Origin: Taxillus chinensis
Lineage: Eukaryota > Streptophyta > Magnoliopsida > Santalales > Loranthaceae
Direction: 5' to 3'
Assembly (NCBI GenBank): GCA_023512835.1
Contig: CM042091.1
Location: forward strand, 40,190,107 to 40,254,106
Length of the DNA: 64,000 nucleotides
Shown here: positions 47,986 to 59,841 of the stretch, piece by piece
How positions within the stretch are numbered: position 1 is the stretch's first letter
How the letters are laid out: every line of letters starts with the position of its first letter
Notes under the pieces: model-generated
Seen by the model: the letters and a program-made list of their open reading frames with translations, nothing else
Told to the model about the DNA's origin: nothing
The model's database searches: none
Made by a program: the position numbers and the translations under genes

Positions 47986-48674
47986 TTCTCCCCCACCCGA
48001 TTTCGTAGCGTCCTCGTTGCGTCTTCGGCTTCCTCGAACCCATCGAACTGCTGGATGTAGCGTTCGGTCTCTTCTCGGTATGCTTCAATCTCCTTGGAGA
48101 AATACCCCAGATCCTCTTCCTTCTCCCAGCTTGCCTCTTCCACCGGCCTGTTCTTCCATTGGACGTAGTACTCCACCCGGGTTGGATCTACGCTCCTTTT
48201 TGGCACAACTCTACGAGAGTGGATTTTCTCTATCTCTTTGTCGTAGGTCTTGCCCGTTGATGTTGTTGGTGTCCGCACTGCCCGCTATCCGCTCGTATCT
48301 TCCAAGTCTTCATGGTAAGGCTTGAGCAAACTAACGTGGAACACCGGATACCTTTGTAAGCTGGTCGGGAGGTCCAGTTTGTATGAGACCTTCCCAATTC
48401 TCTTAAGTACTTTGAAAGACCCCTCATATCGGTGCACCAAACTCTTATGCAATTGTCTAAGTGCTTTGGTTTGGTACGGAAGGAGTTTGAGCATCACCAT
48501 GTCTCCTTCCTGAAATTCTAAGGGCCTCCTTTGTTGATCCGCCCACTTCTTCATTTTCTTTGCCGCTTTGTGCAAGTATGCCCTGGCTAGATCCGTCTGT
48601 TCATGTCATCCTTTTGCAAACTTGAATGCCGCGGGGCTCTTTCCAATGTACCCCCAAGTGATGGAAGTGGGCGT
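47961..48674 (-). pseudogene. Gypsy integrase C-terminus and chromodomain
   Basis: Follows the main pol frame after a stop and shifts. 48575-48285 encodes the linker (MHKAAKKMKKWADQQRRPLE, KVSYKLDLP, PVFHVSLLKP), and 48278-47961 the chromodomain (RVEYYVQWKNRPVEEASWE, then EEDLGYFSKEIEAY). Chromodomains steer integration toward particular histone marks in this clade. The frames are separated by small breaks, so a full integrase would not be made. Confidence 0.88.
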
Positions 48675-51076
48675 CAATGGTTGCTGCCAGTGGCGAGTTC
48701 AAACGGGCTCTCGTTCGTGGACTCGCTCTTCTGCAAGTTATACGAGAATTGGGCTATGTCCAGCAACTTGGCCCAATCTTTTTGATTGGCATTCACATAG
48801 TGCCTCAGATATAGCTTTAGTAATCCATTAACATGTTCAGTTTGGCCATCTGTTTGTGGGTGAAAACTTGTTGAAAAGTTTAAGTCCGAACCCATTATCT
48901 GGAACAGCTCGGTCCAAAACCGCCCAGTGAACCGTGAGTCCCGATCGCTTATGATTGTCTTTGGAATGCCCCAATACTTCACCACGTACTTAAAGAATAG
49001 CCGGGTCGTATCGTCTGCCATGCAGTCCTTTGGAGCTGGAATGAAAACTCCATACTTAGAAAATCGGTCGACCACCACGATGATCGTACTGCATCCTTCA
49101 GATCTTGGGAGACAAACAATGAAGTCCATCGAAACACTTTCCCAAGGTCTTTCTGGAGTGAGCAACAGTTCTAACAGTCCCGCCGATTGCCGATTCTCTA
49201 TCTTGTCTTGTTGGCACACAAGACAAGTCCGCACGTACACTTGGACGTCCTCGTAAAGTTGAGGCCAATAGTAGCTCCTTTCCACCAACGCCAAGGTACG
49301 ATCGACTCCGGGATGGCCAGCCCACCGCGAGTCGTGACATTCTTTGAGGATGTCTCTCCTCAAACTTCCCCATTTGGGAACGTACACCGGTCCCCCTTGA
49401 GTATGGAGCAAGTTATCCCTTAGCCAAAATCGCTTCGTCTTTCTAGCCTTGACGCATTCCACCAAGGACTTGGCTAATGGATCATGCTCCATTCCTTCCT
49501 TCAGTTTGTCCACCAGAGGGAATTGTGGTTGGCTAATAGCTGTAAGTTTTGCCTTCCGACTTAGTGCATCAGCCACCACATTATTTGTGCCCGATTTGTA
49601 CTCGAGCACAAAGTCAAATTCCGCTAGGAGTCCTTGCCACTGTGCTTGCTTCGGAGTTAAGTTCCTTTGAGTTAGGAAATAACTCGTAGCAATATTGTCC
49701 ATCTTCACCATGAACTTGGACCCTAGCAAGTAATGCCTCCACTCCCGAAGGCAATGCATAACAGCCATCATATCCTTTTCATGCACCGCGTACCTCCGTT
49801 CAATGCCATTGAGTTTTCGGCTTTCATATGCTACAGGATGCCCCTCCTGTATTAGAACTCCACCGATGGCAAAGTCTGAAGCATCCGTGTGAACTTTATA
49901 AGGCTTTGGATGGTCCGGCAGTGCCATCACCGGTCCGTTTGTCACGGCTTGCTTCAACTTCTCGAATGCCTCTCGGCAAGCATCATCCCACACCCAAGTC
50001 TTATTCTTCTTTAATAGTTCCGTCAAGGGTGCGGCAATGTGGGAATAACCGCGGATGAATCTACTATAGTAGCTAACCAAGCCAAGGAATGAACACATCT
50101 CAGGGACTTTCTTGAGCGTCTCCCATTCCTTGATGGCTAACACTTTCTTGTTATCCATCTTTAGTTTGCCGCCGCCAATAATGTGACCCAAGAAGGGCAC
50201 CTCTTTCTTTGCAAAGTCACATTTCTCCTTCTTCACAAAAAGTTGGTTCTCCCTTAAGTTTTGGAAAACCCGTCGTAGGTGTGCCTTGTGCTCCTCCAAG
50301 GTTTTGCTGTAGACGACAATGTCATCAAGGTATACCACGACGAATCTGTCCAAGTATGGTTGGAAAATCCGGTTCATCAGCGTACAAAATGTGGCAGGGG
50401 CATTTGTGAGGCCAAAGGGCATCACCAAGAACTCGTAAGAGCCGTATCTTGTGACGTACGTCGTCTTTTCCTCATCACCTTCGGCTATCCGCACTTGCCA
50501 ATATCCCGACTGCAAGTCTAGCTTTGAGAACCATCTCGTAACACCAAGTTGATCAAAGAGGTCGGATATGAGTGGGATGGGGTAGCTGTTTTTCACCGTT
50601 ATCTTGTTCAGCGCCCTATAGTCAATGCATAGCCGCATTGATCCATCGTGCTTCTTTTGGAACAACACCGGTGCTCCAAATGGCGCTTTGGATGGCCGAA
50701 TGAACCCGGCATCCAACAAATCCTTAAGTTGTTTACGAAGTTCCTCCAACTCTGGGGGTGCCATCTGATAGGGCACTGCAGTAGTAGGCCTTGCATCGGC
50801 CTCTAGCTCGATCTTGTGGTCCACCTCCCACTTCGGCGGAAGTTGTTTGGGGAGTTCGGGTGGCATCACGTCCCCAAACTCTTCAAGGACCGTCTTCACT
50901 TCGGTTGGGGGCTCCTCCCCAACACTTGGGCATTCTTCCTTCACCATGGCAATGAAGGTTAGCTCCTGTCGTCTAACTCCTTTAGACAGTTGGAGCGCTG
51001 AAAGAGACTTCGCCTTGAGCTCTTCCTCCTTCATTACCTTCACCATGCACGTTTTTTCCTCGTCTATGATGCACAT
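48674..51076 (-). CDS. Gypsy pol: reverse transcriptase, RNase H, integrase core
   Basis: An 800-residue open frame. RT has the block KKHDGSMRLCIDYRALNKIT, then FSKLDLQSGYWQVRI, FGLTNAPATFCTLMNRIF and the catalytic VVYLDDIVVYS. RNase H has YKVHTDASDFAIGGVL and NNVVADALSRKA. Integrase has the H2C2 zinc site (ECHDSRWAGHPGVDRTLAL, CLVCQQDK) and the catalytic residues in DFIVCLPRSEG, ISDRDSRFTG and HPQTDGQTEHVNGLL. The chromodomain is downstream in a broken frame. Order and motifs fit the chromovirus branch of Ty3/Gypsy. The N-terminal part of this frame is the protease-RT junction. Confidence 0.95.
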   Translation of the reverse strand: MCIIDEEKTCMVKVMKEEELKAKSLSALQLSKGVRRQELTFIAMVKEECPSVGEEPPTEVKTVLEEFGDVMPPELPKQLPPKWEVDHKIELEADARPTTAVPYQMAPPELEELRKQLKDLLDAGFIRPSKAPFGAPVLFQKKHDGSMRLCIDYRALNKITVKNSYPIPLISDLFDQLGVTRWFSKLDLQSGYWQVRIAEGDEEKTTYVTRYGSYEFLVMPFGLTNAPATFCTLMNRIFQPYLDRFVVVYLDDIVVYSKTLEEHKAHLRRVFQNLRENQLFVKKEKCDFAKKEVPFLGHIIGGGKLKMDNKKVLAIKEWETLKKVPEMCSFLGLVSYYSRFIRGYSHIAAPLTELLKKNKTWVWDDACREAFEKLKQAVTNGPVMALPDHPKPYKVHTDASDFAIGGVLIQEGHPVAYESRKLNGIERRYAVHEKDMMAVMHCLREWRHYLLGSKFMVKMDNIATSYFLTQRNLTPKQAQWQGLLAEFDFVLEYKSGTNNVVADALSRKAKLTAISQPQFPLVDKLKEGMEHDPLAKSLVECVKARKTKRFWLRDNLLHTQGGPVYVPKWGSLRRDILKECHDSRWAGHPGVDRTLALVERSYYWPQLYEDVQVYVRTCLVCQQDKIENRQSAGLLELLLTPERPWESVSMDFIVCLPRSEGCSTIIVVVDRFSKYGVFIPAPKDCMADDTTRLFFKYVVKYWGIPKTIISDRDSRFTGRFWTELFQIMGSDLNFSTSFHPQTDGQTEHVNGLLKLYLRHYVNANQKDWAKLLDIAQFSYNLQKSESTNESPFELATGSNH

Positions 51077-52410
51077 TGTGTTGGTGCTAGGAATTGGAAT
51101 TGCCGCACCTAGTCAACGAACTCCATCCCCAACACCATGGGATAGTTGTCCATCGACACCACGGAGAGATTCACCTTGCCTCTCCACTCGCCGATACTTA
51201 GCTCAACACCTCGAGCCACGCCATGGATTGGACTGGCACTAGAGTTTACTGCCTTCAGCTAGCCCTTCTCTTCCTTGTAGACTATCCCCAGTCTACGAGC
51301 TTTTTCCACCTTGATGAAGTTGTTGGTCGCACCTGTATCCACAAGGCCTTAGTTTCAAGGTTGTTGGCCTTAGCGAGCACGTACATGCGCCCCTTCTGTC
51401 TTCCAGATGGTGGCATCTCCACCTTCGCCTTGATTACATTGAGGAGTTGCAAAGAACCAAGTCATGGATTCCTCGCATCCCTCCCTTCGTCTTCGTTGAT
51501 CATCGTGGAGAGCTTGGAGCGCTTCGGGCACTCGAACGCCTTGTGAGGGCCTCCATAAAGGAAACAGGAGATCCTTGGCTTCTCCCCGTCCTTGGAACTA
51601 TTCGCGAAATGTTTTGGGCGAAAGTCCTTAGACGGTTGGAAGGGTCTCCCTTTCCCTTCACTTTGGTTGTCTCCCCCACGTTTCTCCTTGTGGAACCTGT
51701 TCGCCTTGGAAGTTGATGAAGAACTGGTGGTCTTCTCCGGCTTCTTGTATTTGATGAGTGATTCGACCACCGCCAGGTCCTGCACATTTCTCCATTGCAG
51801 CTCCAACTTTCACCCATTGTTGCAATCCGTCCATGAGAGAAAATAGTGAATCCTTCACGGACATATCTGGGATCTCCAAAATCAGCTCGGAAAATTCACG
51901 GACGTACTCCCGCATTGTGCCTTTGTGGGTAAGGTGCCGAAGTTTCGCCCGGGACTCATCTTCCGCATTCTGGGGATAGAACTGGGCCTTGATCTCCCGT
52001 TTGAAATCTGCCCAGTTGTCAATGATACATAGGCCGCACTCCTTGTCGGCATATCGTCGCCTCCACCACACCATAGCCGAATTGACTAAGTATAGCGGGG
52101 TGGTCTTCACCTTCTTTGCCTCGTCCACAATGTTCAAGGCATCAAAATATTGCTCCATGGTCCAGAGGAAGTTGTCTAACTCCCTCGCATTCTTTGACCC
52201 AGCATAGGTCTTAGGTTTCGGCACGTCGATTTTGGAGCTAGAATGGCCGCCAACGCCACCTTGGGTGACCGCCATCTTGCAGAGAGACCAATCCGCCTTG
52301 ATCTCTTTGATTTCCTCTTGCATCGCCAGGATTTGGGATGTGAGAGTGTCCTTTAGGCCATCGAACCGAGAGTTCATGTCATCCATGACGAAGTTGAGAA
52401 GCCCTTGCAT
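51077..52410 (-). pseudogene. Gypsy gag and protease region
   Basis: Frame 52410-51658 (250 residues) begins MQGLLNFVMDDMNSRFDGL and contains the retrotransposon gag domain (NARELDNFLWTMEQYFDALN, then DWADFKREIKAQFYPQN-like text and MREYVREFSELILEIPDM). Frame 51806-51462 overlaps in another phase and carries a zinc-knuckle-like CFLYGGPHKAFECP. The protease stretch 51460-51077 is interrupted by stops, including one near 51112. Gag and pol thus lie in separate, damaged frames. Confidence 0.85.
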
Positions 52411-52708
52411 CCTCTCAAAGCTTTCCTCACCCTATGAGTCCAGCTTTTCGATGCTTTCAGTGTGCTCCTCGACCACCTCCATCTATTCGGCTAACGCCAA
52501 CATCAATTTGGCTAGCCGACTCTCCAGCGGACATGTTTCCCTCGAAACGGACTTATCTCTCCTCCGTTCCTTAGCATGGTGCTCCTTGTCGCGGCCTTCG
52601 TGGTCACCACCACTAATGACAACAGATCCTCCGTTTGTCATTTTGCACCGTCTCGAAGCTTTTGATTGTTCCACCAAACTTAGCATCGAACTGTGCTCTG
52701 ATACCACT

Positions 52709-53093
52709 TGTCACGAGGTCAGCCTTTATAGCAGCTTAACCGGTGTGGCACCTAGTTCCCACCCGTACGAAGGAATGCTAGGTCAGCCTAACTCGACGCA
52801 TTTGGATCGGAACCCATCGATCCGTTGTAAAGCAATTGTGTAGGGAAGCGCTTAACGAAAGAAATATTTAAACGAAAGCAACAAACGATTGTATTGATTG
52901 CTTGAAAGCTTTACAACATCACTCCCCTACATATAGATGTTAACACTTTTCTGACTATGTCACCAGGAGACATCATATATAATCGAAATCTAAAATCTCT
53001 AGAACTTACTCTATAAGCTAAGTACAACACTTTACAAGGGGGAAATACCCCAAAATGGCCTAAGTATGCTAGGATAAGTCTCGGTCCATGACA
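52709..53093 (-). repeat. 5' LTR of the chromodomain Gypsy element
   Basis: 385 bp, starting TGTCACGAGG and ending CATGACA on the + strand; inverted ends TGTCA/TGACA. It is the uninterrupted reference for the enlarged left LTR. Confidence 0.93.
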
Positions 53094-53175
53094 CCTGGTA
53101 GCTGTTCTACTACTAGGTTCGTAGGGAATTATAGGTACTCGGTATTCCCAAGATCCCGGCAAAGGTTAACAGGTT

Positions 53176-53650
53176 TATCCAGTTGTATACAAAGAAGGGG
53201 GTGAATATATATACTAAAATTATTTCCTTTAGTTTTAACTCTTAATGAAGAGTAAGTCAATTGCTTGAGAGATTATCCTCCGATGTGATTGTTTATCGGG
53301 TGGTGTCTTAGTGCCTTGGGTACAATCACGTTAGCCACAGGTATGTTAAGGAAATAAAAGGGAACCATCATATCTTATTTCCAGCCATATAGGAGACATG
53401 TAGCCTCTAGCCAACCCTATATGAAGCCTCAGAAATCTCTCGGGTTAGCAAACTATATGTGGGACTTGTGGTCATCCCTATCGATCAACCAACCACATAT
53501 GGGATCATAGCTGTCCTAGTCAACTAGCCACATAAGGGATTTGTGGCCTTTAGCCATCCTTACATGGGACATCGGTTGACCAACAATGCATATGAGCTAA
53601 TATAATATACCAGTGGCACAATCAGATAATTAACAACACAAGACTCATTA
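53176..53650. repeat. Copia LTR fragment related to the LTR at 58.14 kb
   Basis: The text TTGTATACAAAGAAGGGGGT and the following ~170 bp resemble 58140-58310 (GTATACAGAGAAGGAGGTAA, then TTAGTTTTAA and ACAGGTATGT at matching spacing). The two are diverged members of one repeat family in the same orientation. No coding region lies beside this copy. Confidence 0.5.
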
Positions 53651-54640
53651 GCCTCCAACACAGACATCACACAACAACTACACATTGGGGTCGACACTGA
53701 CTTTCATATCCCAAACCTCATATGTTACTCAACAACCACAAACACATGAATTAAACATGATTCAAACACTCATAACAGCATACAGTACCCAAAGGGCCTC
53801 AAACTATCAATTATTATTTCAATACCAAAATAGGTTCTAATACCACTCTTAGCGTCAATTATCATTCTCAACAACAATCTTTTTTTCCCATTTTCTTTTA
53901 GATCCTCACATAGATTAGCTGAGTCAATCATAGCCAAGTAACGGCTTTAGGGAAGAAAATAAGGTATTAAGGATAAAAACTTCACCTGTTACACCTACCA
54001 CTTACCATCCTTAATTTCTTAATACACAAGTTCGCTTAAGCCATAGCATTAAATTCTCTCTACAAACACTATCTCAAGCTCTCCAAACACCCAAAATACT
54101 CTACTTAAAGCTTCTTTTGTTTTGGTACTTACCAAGCATCGAAGTTCTACAAAAGTAATACTCAAGATTGTGAAGTTACTTATTATTTATTATATAAGAT
54201 TTATATGGTTGGTTTTACTACCTCATATATATTATTTACATGATTGATTTTACCATCTCACTTATGTTATTTATATGGTTAGTTATACCACCTTGTATAT
54301 ACATACATGATTGGCTTTGCCACCTTATATATATATATACACACACACATATGTAATTGTTTTAAATTATGTTATTTTTATCATAGCATTTTCATTATAT
54401 AATTAAAGTAAAAAGATGAGAATATTAACTTAATGTTTTTATTTTTAACGGTTTTAGAAAGTGGAGGATTGTAAGGAACAACTTCCATAATGAATTCCCC
54501 CGACAATCGCACTTCTTCTTCCATAACCCCAATTTCTAATATTTCAACTTCACAACTACCCCTATCCTATCTCCTCTAGACCTTCCTTTTCTGCCCATGT
54601 CTAAATTTCATAACCCATCTATCATCGTCGGATCTCATCC
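53651..54640. other. gene-free AT-rich DNA
   Basis: No coding region. A (TA)n/(CA)n microsatellite lies near 54325-54352. Nothing else is recognised. Confidence 0.5.
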
Positions 54641-57600
54641 GGGGGAAAACCCGCTTTCGGGGATACGATTCTCCCACCCTTCACCCAAAAAATGATGAAA
54701 AAAATACAGAGTCGATACCAACTATTTTTGGGATATAGTTGGTCACTTAAGAAATGATCTACGTCGTTGGAGCCAGGCTCGGGAGTTAGTTACGTGTGGA
54801 GAAGGATTAACACCCCCACCACGCCTTTTTGATACCTATCTTAAGAGAAAAAGGTTTCTAATTTGTTTTTTTCTGCTTATATACAACTAAGTTACATTAT
54901 TTTACTAAAGGTTTAGAGTTTCTAATTTATTTTTATTTGCTAAGTCATTTGTTAAAATTTAAAATTAAATTAAATTTTCTTAAGATCTAAGGAAAATCCT
55001 AAAAATTAAAGTGTTCAAAAGAGGATAATCCTAAAGAACTAATTAAAATTTGGTTGAAACACTTAAAATATTTACCTAAAGAATTCTACAAGGAAAGAAT
55101 TTGAAAGAAATCAAAAATAAAGGGAAATAATAAGAACAATTTTTGTTTTGATTTTAAGAAAAAAATTGATTTTTTTCTTCTTTGCTTTTCTAAAAAAGAA
55201 ATTTGATTTGTGTTTTTTTGATTTTGGTTAAAAAAACACATTTTTTATCTTGGAAGAAACATCAAAGAAAATAGTTTTTTTTAGAAATGATCTCAAACAA
55301 GCAAAAAAAAATGTCGGTATGTGATTAGTGGCAGAAAGTAAAAATAAAAATAAAACTCTCCTTCCTTTCTTTTTTTTCTCCCCTTGCTATTTTTTTGAGC
55401 TTTTTCACTATTTTGAGCTGTTTACAAATTACAAGTGGCTCAAAGCTATTATAATAATAAAATACAATATAATGATCCTAAATACAAATAGACTACAAAA
55501 ATAACTAAAATTACCCCAAGAAAAACTAAAATAGTGCTAATAATAATTTGAAAAAAAGAAGAAACTAAGACTAAAACAAAAACAAAACAAAACAAAAAAA
55601 ACAAAAATCCTGCGAAACAAATGTAAGTATAATCCACAAATCATGTAATGAGAGAAAAAAAAACAATAAATGAAACTAAGTAAAAATGACCGAAAAGCGT
55701 GGACTTTTAGGCTTGAAGTATAGATTTTTAGACCAAAACCAAGTTTCAAAACACAATATGCATCAGACAAGCCCTAGAGTCAAAGGACAAACAAAACAAC
55801 AAAAATGCCTCATCAAGGAATTATGCAGATAAACAAGCAAAAGAAAGGGGATCTATAACATGGCCACTACTAAATTATACCAACCGGAGGGATGAAACTA
55901 TAAACTAATTTCAAAGACAACAACCACTCCAGACAGAGATATCAACAAAACAAACCCACCGCAAAGCCATCCAAATGTTAAACAGGGAAAAAGTTAGACA
56001 CCAACAAACTAACAAACGAATGAAATAAAATAAAACAATTGAGAAAACAAAAACAGACATCACGCAAAGCAAGATCTTGTTCTCTACTTGGCAACGCTTT
56101 CTTCAAACCAGGACACCATTAAACCATCAAACCAGAGAAAGAAGAAAGAATAAACGTAACAAAACCAGTAAAGAACAAGTGTAACGAATTGACGAGGTGA
56201 CATAAAACAGAAAATAAACAAGGGCAGAATAACCTCAAAATAGCAAAATAAGTTCAAGCAAGGTTGAAACAAGCACAAAACAGGCAAATTACATTAGAGA
56301 ATGCAAAGGCACGAGTGGACTGGGTTGAAGCAATGTGGCAGTGGGAGGCATCTCGTGGTCGGCAGCAAGCAAGGAGTAGCGGCTCTATTAGGTTGCCATT
56401 GAGGGGCAGCAGCTCTTGTCATGATTGAAGCCATCGTCGTAGGAAGGCAGAGGCGCTCTGTGGTTAGGATCATCGCTGGAAGGCAGAGGCGCGCTGCGGT
56501 TGGGATTATCGGTGTCGTGGACTAGTGCTTGGGAGGCTACTATGGTGGCAGGGAGGATCGGGTAGGCTGGAGGGTGTAGGACAGCGTTCGGAGGTGCGTT
56601 TTCCGGCCGGGGGACTCTCTATGGTTTGTGGAGATGGAGGCGGAAGAAGGAGGATTAGGTATTTTTTCTGAATTTGTTGTAGATAGAGAGCCCCCTCTCT
56701 GGATCGATTATTCTGGGGTTTATATAGAGAGGAAGGATGGTTAGGGTATAGATTGGGGGTGACGGCTAAGAGTGGGAGAGAGAGGAGGCATGGGCTTTGC
56801 TATAGCGGCAAGAAGGAAAACCGATTTCGGTAAGGCAGGGGAAAAAGGGGAAGGAAAAAGGAAAAAGAATTCATGCCCAAAGCAACCTCTGCGCCTGCAA
56901 CCTCTGCACCTGGGGAAGAAGGGACGCGCATTGCGTGAAAGAGACAAGATAGGGTTTGTGCGCTATGCACTGTGCGTCGTGTGAGAGAGACGTGAGAGAG
57001 ATGGAGAAGAGACCTTTTTCCTTTTTCTCCTTTTTTTGTTTTGTTTTTTTGATTTTGTTACTTGGTTTTTTTGTTTTTTATTCTTAAACCAATGAGGAGA
57101 TGACATGTGGACTAGGGTAGGCGGGAAAAATAAAAAAATGGCGGCTATGGTTTTTTAATTTTTTAATTGGATATTTTTAACTGATGTCTTTAGTTTTTTG
57201 GAATTGGTAAGGCGTCTCGTGTTTCAAAAAACTTTCAAGAAAATTATTTTTTAACTCGAGACGTCATGACGAGCAATCTCGTATCCTTTTTTTAAAATGG
57301 TTTTATTTTTGTGATAGGCCTGTATTGTGCATCCCGAAACTGCTTTATCAACGAAAAAAAATATTTTTGATTTTTTTTAAAAATGCCCTGAGGGCGAATA
57401 TATGCAATATAATATCAAAATTCTCAGAACGATGAGTAGAATAATAAAATGAGGTTCGTGACCTGATCCGAAGTGCCATTTTGAAGGTCCATTGTCGTTT
57501 GATTGTCGTTAACAGTTCGAACACGATTTTGACCATAACTTCTTCGTTTGACATCGGAATCGAGTGCGGTTGAAGGCATTGGCCCTTAAATTTGATTTCC

Positions 57601-57720
57601 TTTCACTTGGGAATGGCTCTTTGGGGTTTGAAGGCCTTTCTGAATAAATCATTGAAATTGGGTATTTTTGGCTCATCAATCACGGCTTTTTTATCTGCAA
57701 CAAGCGGGAGTGAAAATGAA
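54640..57720 (-). mobile_element. putative long Tat-like Gypsy LTR
   Basis: Near 54740-54830 the minus strand reads GGTGTTAATCCTTCTCCACA, then CACGTAACTAACTC and TTGGTATCGACTC. That is the same ordered pattern as + strand 1129-1266 (GGTGCTAATCCTTCCCTACA, CACGTAACTAACTC, TTGGTGGCGACTCC), the 3' end of Tat/Ogre-type LTRs. The 3 kb to the right is low-complexity and non-coding, consistent with a long LTR body read on the minus strand. Its far (5') edge near 57.7 kb is a guess. No Tat coding genes are present. Confidence 0.45.
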
Positions 57721-58139
57721 AGAAATTAAATTGATAAAAAGTGTCCAACCTGGACAACATGGGATCCAACACCATCATGGCTAAGGTGAAAGATAAATAG
57801 GAAAAATAAACTTAACAAATGTCTTTTTCGATCAGCGAATATGGAAAGTAAGTCTTATTTAGAAACCTTCAAAGAATATAACCTAATTATTGCACAACTT
57901 AAGGTATGTGATGTGTGGAATCGAAATAGGAGATGGAAATGAAACCAAAATAGAAGATGAAACCCAAATTAAATATTTCGCCCTACATGCACGGTATTTC
58001 CAATTACTTATTGAAAGATATAAATTGAAGTATGGTATTTTAAAAACTATATATTGATATGTGTGATGTTTATTATAAGGTTAATAAAATAAATAAATTA
58101 TATTCTCAAGATTCAAGCTAGATCGAATAGGTATATGGG

Positions 58140-58618
58140 TTTGTATACAGAGAAGGAGGTAAATCAGTATACTCAAAACTATTTCATTTTAGTTTTAAGA
58201 GTAATGTAATACTCAGAGGTATTCTACAGATGTATTTGGTGTTTAGGATGGTATATTAGTGTCTCATGCAATATCAGTTAACAACAGGTATGTATGGGAA
58301 AAAAAGACAGAGACACACGGATTACGTGGTTCGATCAAAGTGATCTACTCCATGGTAATGAGGGTGAGCCTACACCGAGTCCAGAAGGGTCTAGCCCTTG
58401 TTATAACAGAATTAACTCTCTCTTCTTTTAAATGCAAATACAAAACAGTATTACTCTAGTACTCACTCACTGTGAAGAACTGTCTAGCGTAATCTGCTCT
58501 TGCATATTCAACTATTTGCACTACTTGACCTTCAACTACTCCTTTGCCAAACTTACACACTGTTCGTCGAATGTATGAGAAAGAAGAATAGATTAACTCA
58601 CTATTATCTTGTTTTCAA

Positions 58619-58669
<51 letters not shown>

Positions 58670-59673
58670 GTATATTGAACAAACTACTCTGTGTTTCTCT
58701 TGTATTGCTACAGATCAGTTTCTTGTGTTATGCGATATTCTGACGCTTTTTCTTAAATTAAGGCATATCCCCTGCTTTTATAGGTTAGCCTTAGTAAGAA
58801 ACCCTTTTGATAGGGTTATGTATGTTTCACCTTTTGATCTTCACCATTGAAACATGTTACACTAGCCTCGGATGACGTCCATGTGTTTCTTGGCACTTAG
58901 CGTGCTCAAAGATGTCGTCTGAGTGATAACTTCCTTAAATGCGGTCTTCAGTGCATTTTCTGTCTTCAACTAGCCACAGCCTCGTAGATATATGTGCCTC
59001 GTAGCTTCGTTGTTACTTTAAGCTACCTCTGAGTCTTTATCTACGAATCTTCAAGTCTAAGTCTTCGAACCTTGAGAATTGATCTTTCAATTCTTCTGCT
59101 CTCTGGCTTCGAAGCTAGGTTAGAACTGGTGCTCAACTAACATCTCACTCTAAGAGCCTTTGAATTCTATGAGTCTCTAGTTTTGCGTCAGTTACAACTG
59201 CACTCTTCCTTGGCTAATCATCTGTTCACCGCAACGGGTCTACTAATCTTCGACCCTGCGAGCTTTGACCTGCGAACTTCAACTCTGCAACACTGCTACT
59301 CGATACCCAATGGGTCTTTGAGCCTGTAAGTCTTTTAGTCTCCGAGACGCTGCTCTACACATGCGGTCTTCAAATCTTTGACCTTGTGGATCTACGAGTC
59401 TGCGACCTTGTGTACCTTCAGTGGTGCTTCGAGCCTGCTGGCCTGATGATCTTCGACCTAGCACCTTCGAGTTATCTGATCTTCGACCAGTAATCTATGA
59501 GTCTTCGACCCTGATCTTCGATATTGGTAAGTACATAGTTAGACTCCCTCTACGAGCTCACTCTACGAAGTTATCCAACCCAGTACGAATCTTCAACCCA
59601 GCATCTACCCGCTTCCGCATAATGTTGCATAATGTTGACAAAAATGACAACTAATAAGATCATGGGAACAACA
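58140..59673 (-). repeat. 3' LTR of a minus-strand Copia element
   Basis: Lies just beyond the polypurine tract AAAGGGGGAGATTG (minus strand, 59672-59685) that follows RNase H. It contains GGATTACGTGGTTCGATCAA (58318-58337), a motif common in plant Copia LTRs, a CT microsatellite at 58624-58667, and from 58950 to 59600 a degenerate array on the theme CTTCGACC/CTACGA. Similar units (CTACGAACCTTTGAGGC, twice) lie just outside at 59724-59765. The outer boundary near 58140 is approximate. Confidence 0.65.
58624..58667. repeat. (TC)n microsatellite
   Basis: About 22 uninterrupted CT dinucleotides inside the Copia LTR; a likely length-variable marker. Confidence 0.95.
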
Positions 59674-59841
59674 ATCTCCCCCTTTGGAATTGTTGGCAAC
59701 ATATGTGAACATGCTCTAAGCCTACGAACCTTTGAGGCATGCTCTGAGCCTACGAACCTTTGAGGCTCTCCCCCTGAATACCTCACACTATACTCCCCCT
59801 GCATACAGTACGCTTCTCTTTTCTCCCCCTTTGCTAACCAA

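Larger units (their letters stand above)
47277..53093 (-). mobile_element. chromodomain Ty3/Gypsy retrotransposon, nearly complete
   Basis: Minus-strand element. The right (5') LTR is 52709-53093 (385 bp), with the primer site TGGTATCAGAGC as the complement of 52695-52706, two bases from the LTR. The left (3') LTR is 47277-47985 and is enlarged by 324 bp. The polypurine tract GGGTGGGGGAGAA lies next to it (47986-47998). CCTG borders both ends (47273-47276 and 53094-53097), a short or eroded target duplication. LTR divergence in the first ~97 bp is about 7%, so it is old although pol is largely open. Confidence 0.92.

Noticed and set aside
55449..57554. Hydrophobic small reading frames on the minus strand resembling membrane proteins
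   Set aside because: T-rich low-complexity DNA of a putative long LTR read as Phe/Leu/Val; no start context or domain.
58621..58670. Possible CRISPR-like or satellite array
   Set aside because: A simple CT dinucleotide repeat without spacers; plant nuclear DNA has no CRISPR arrays.
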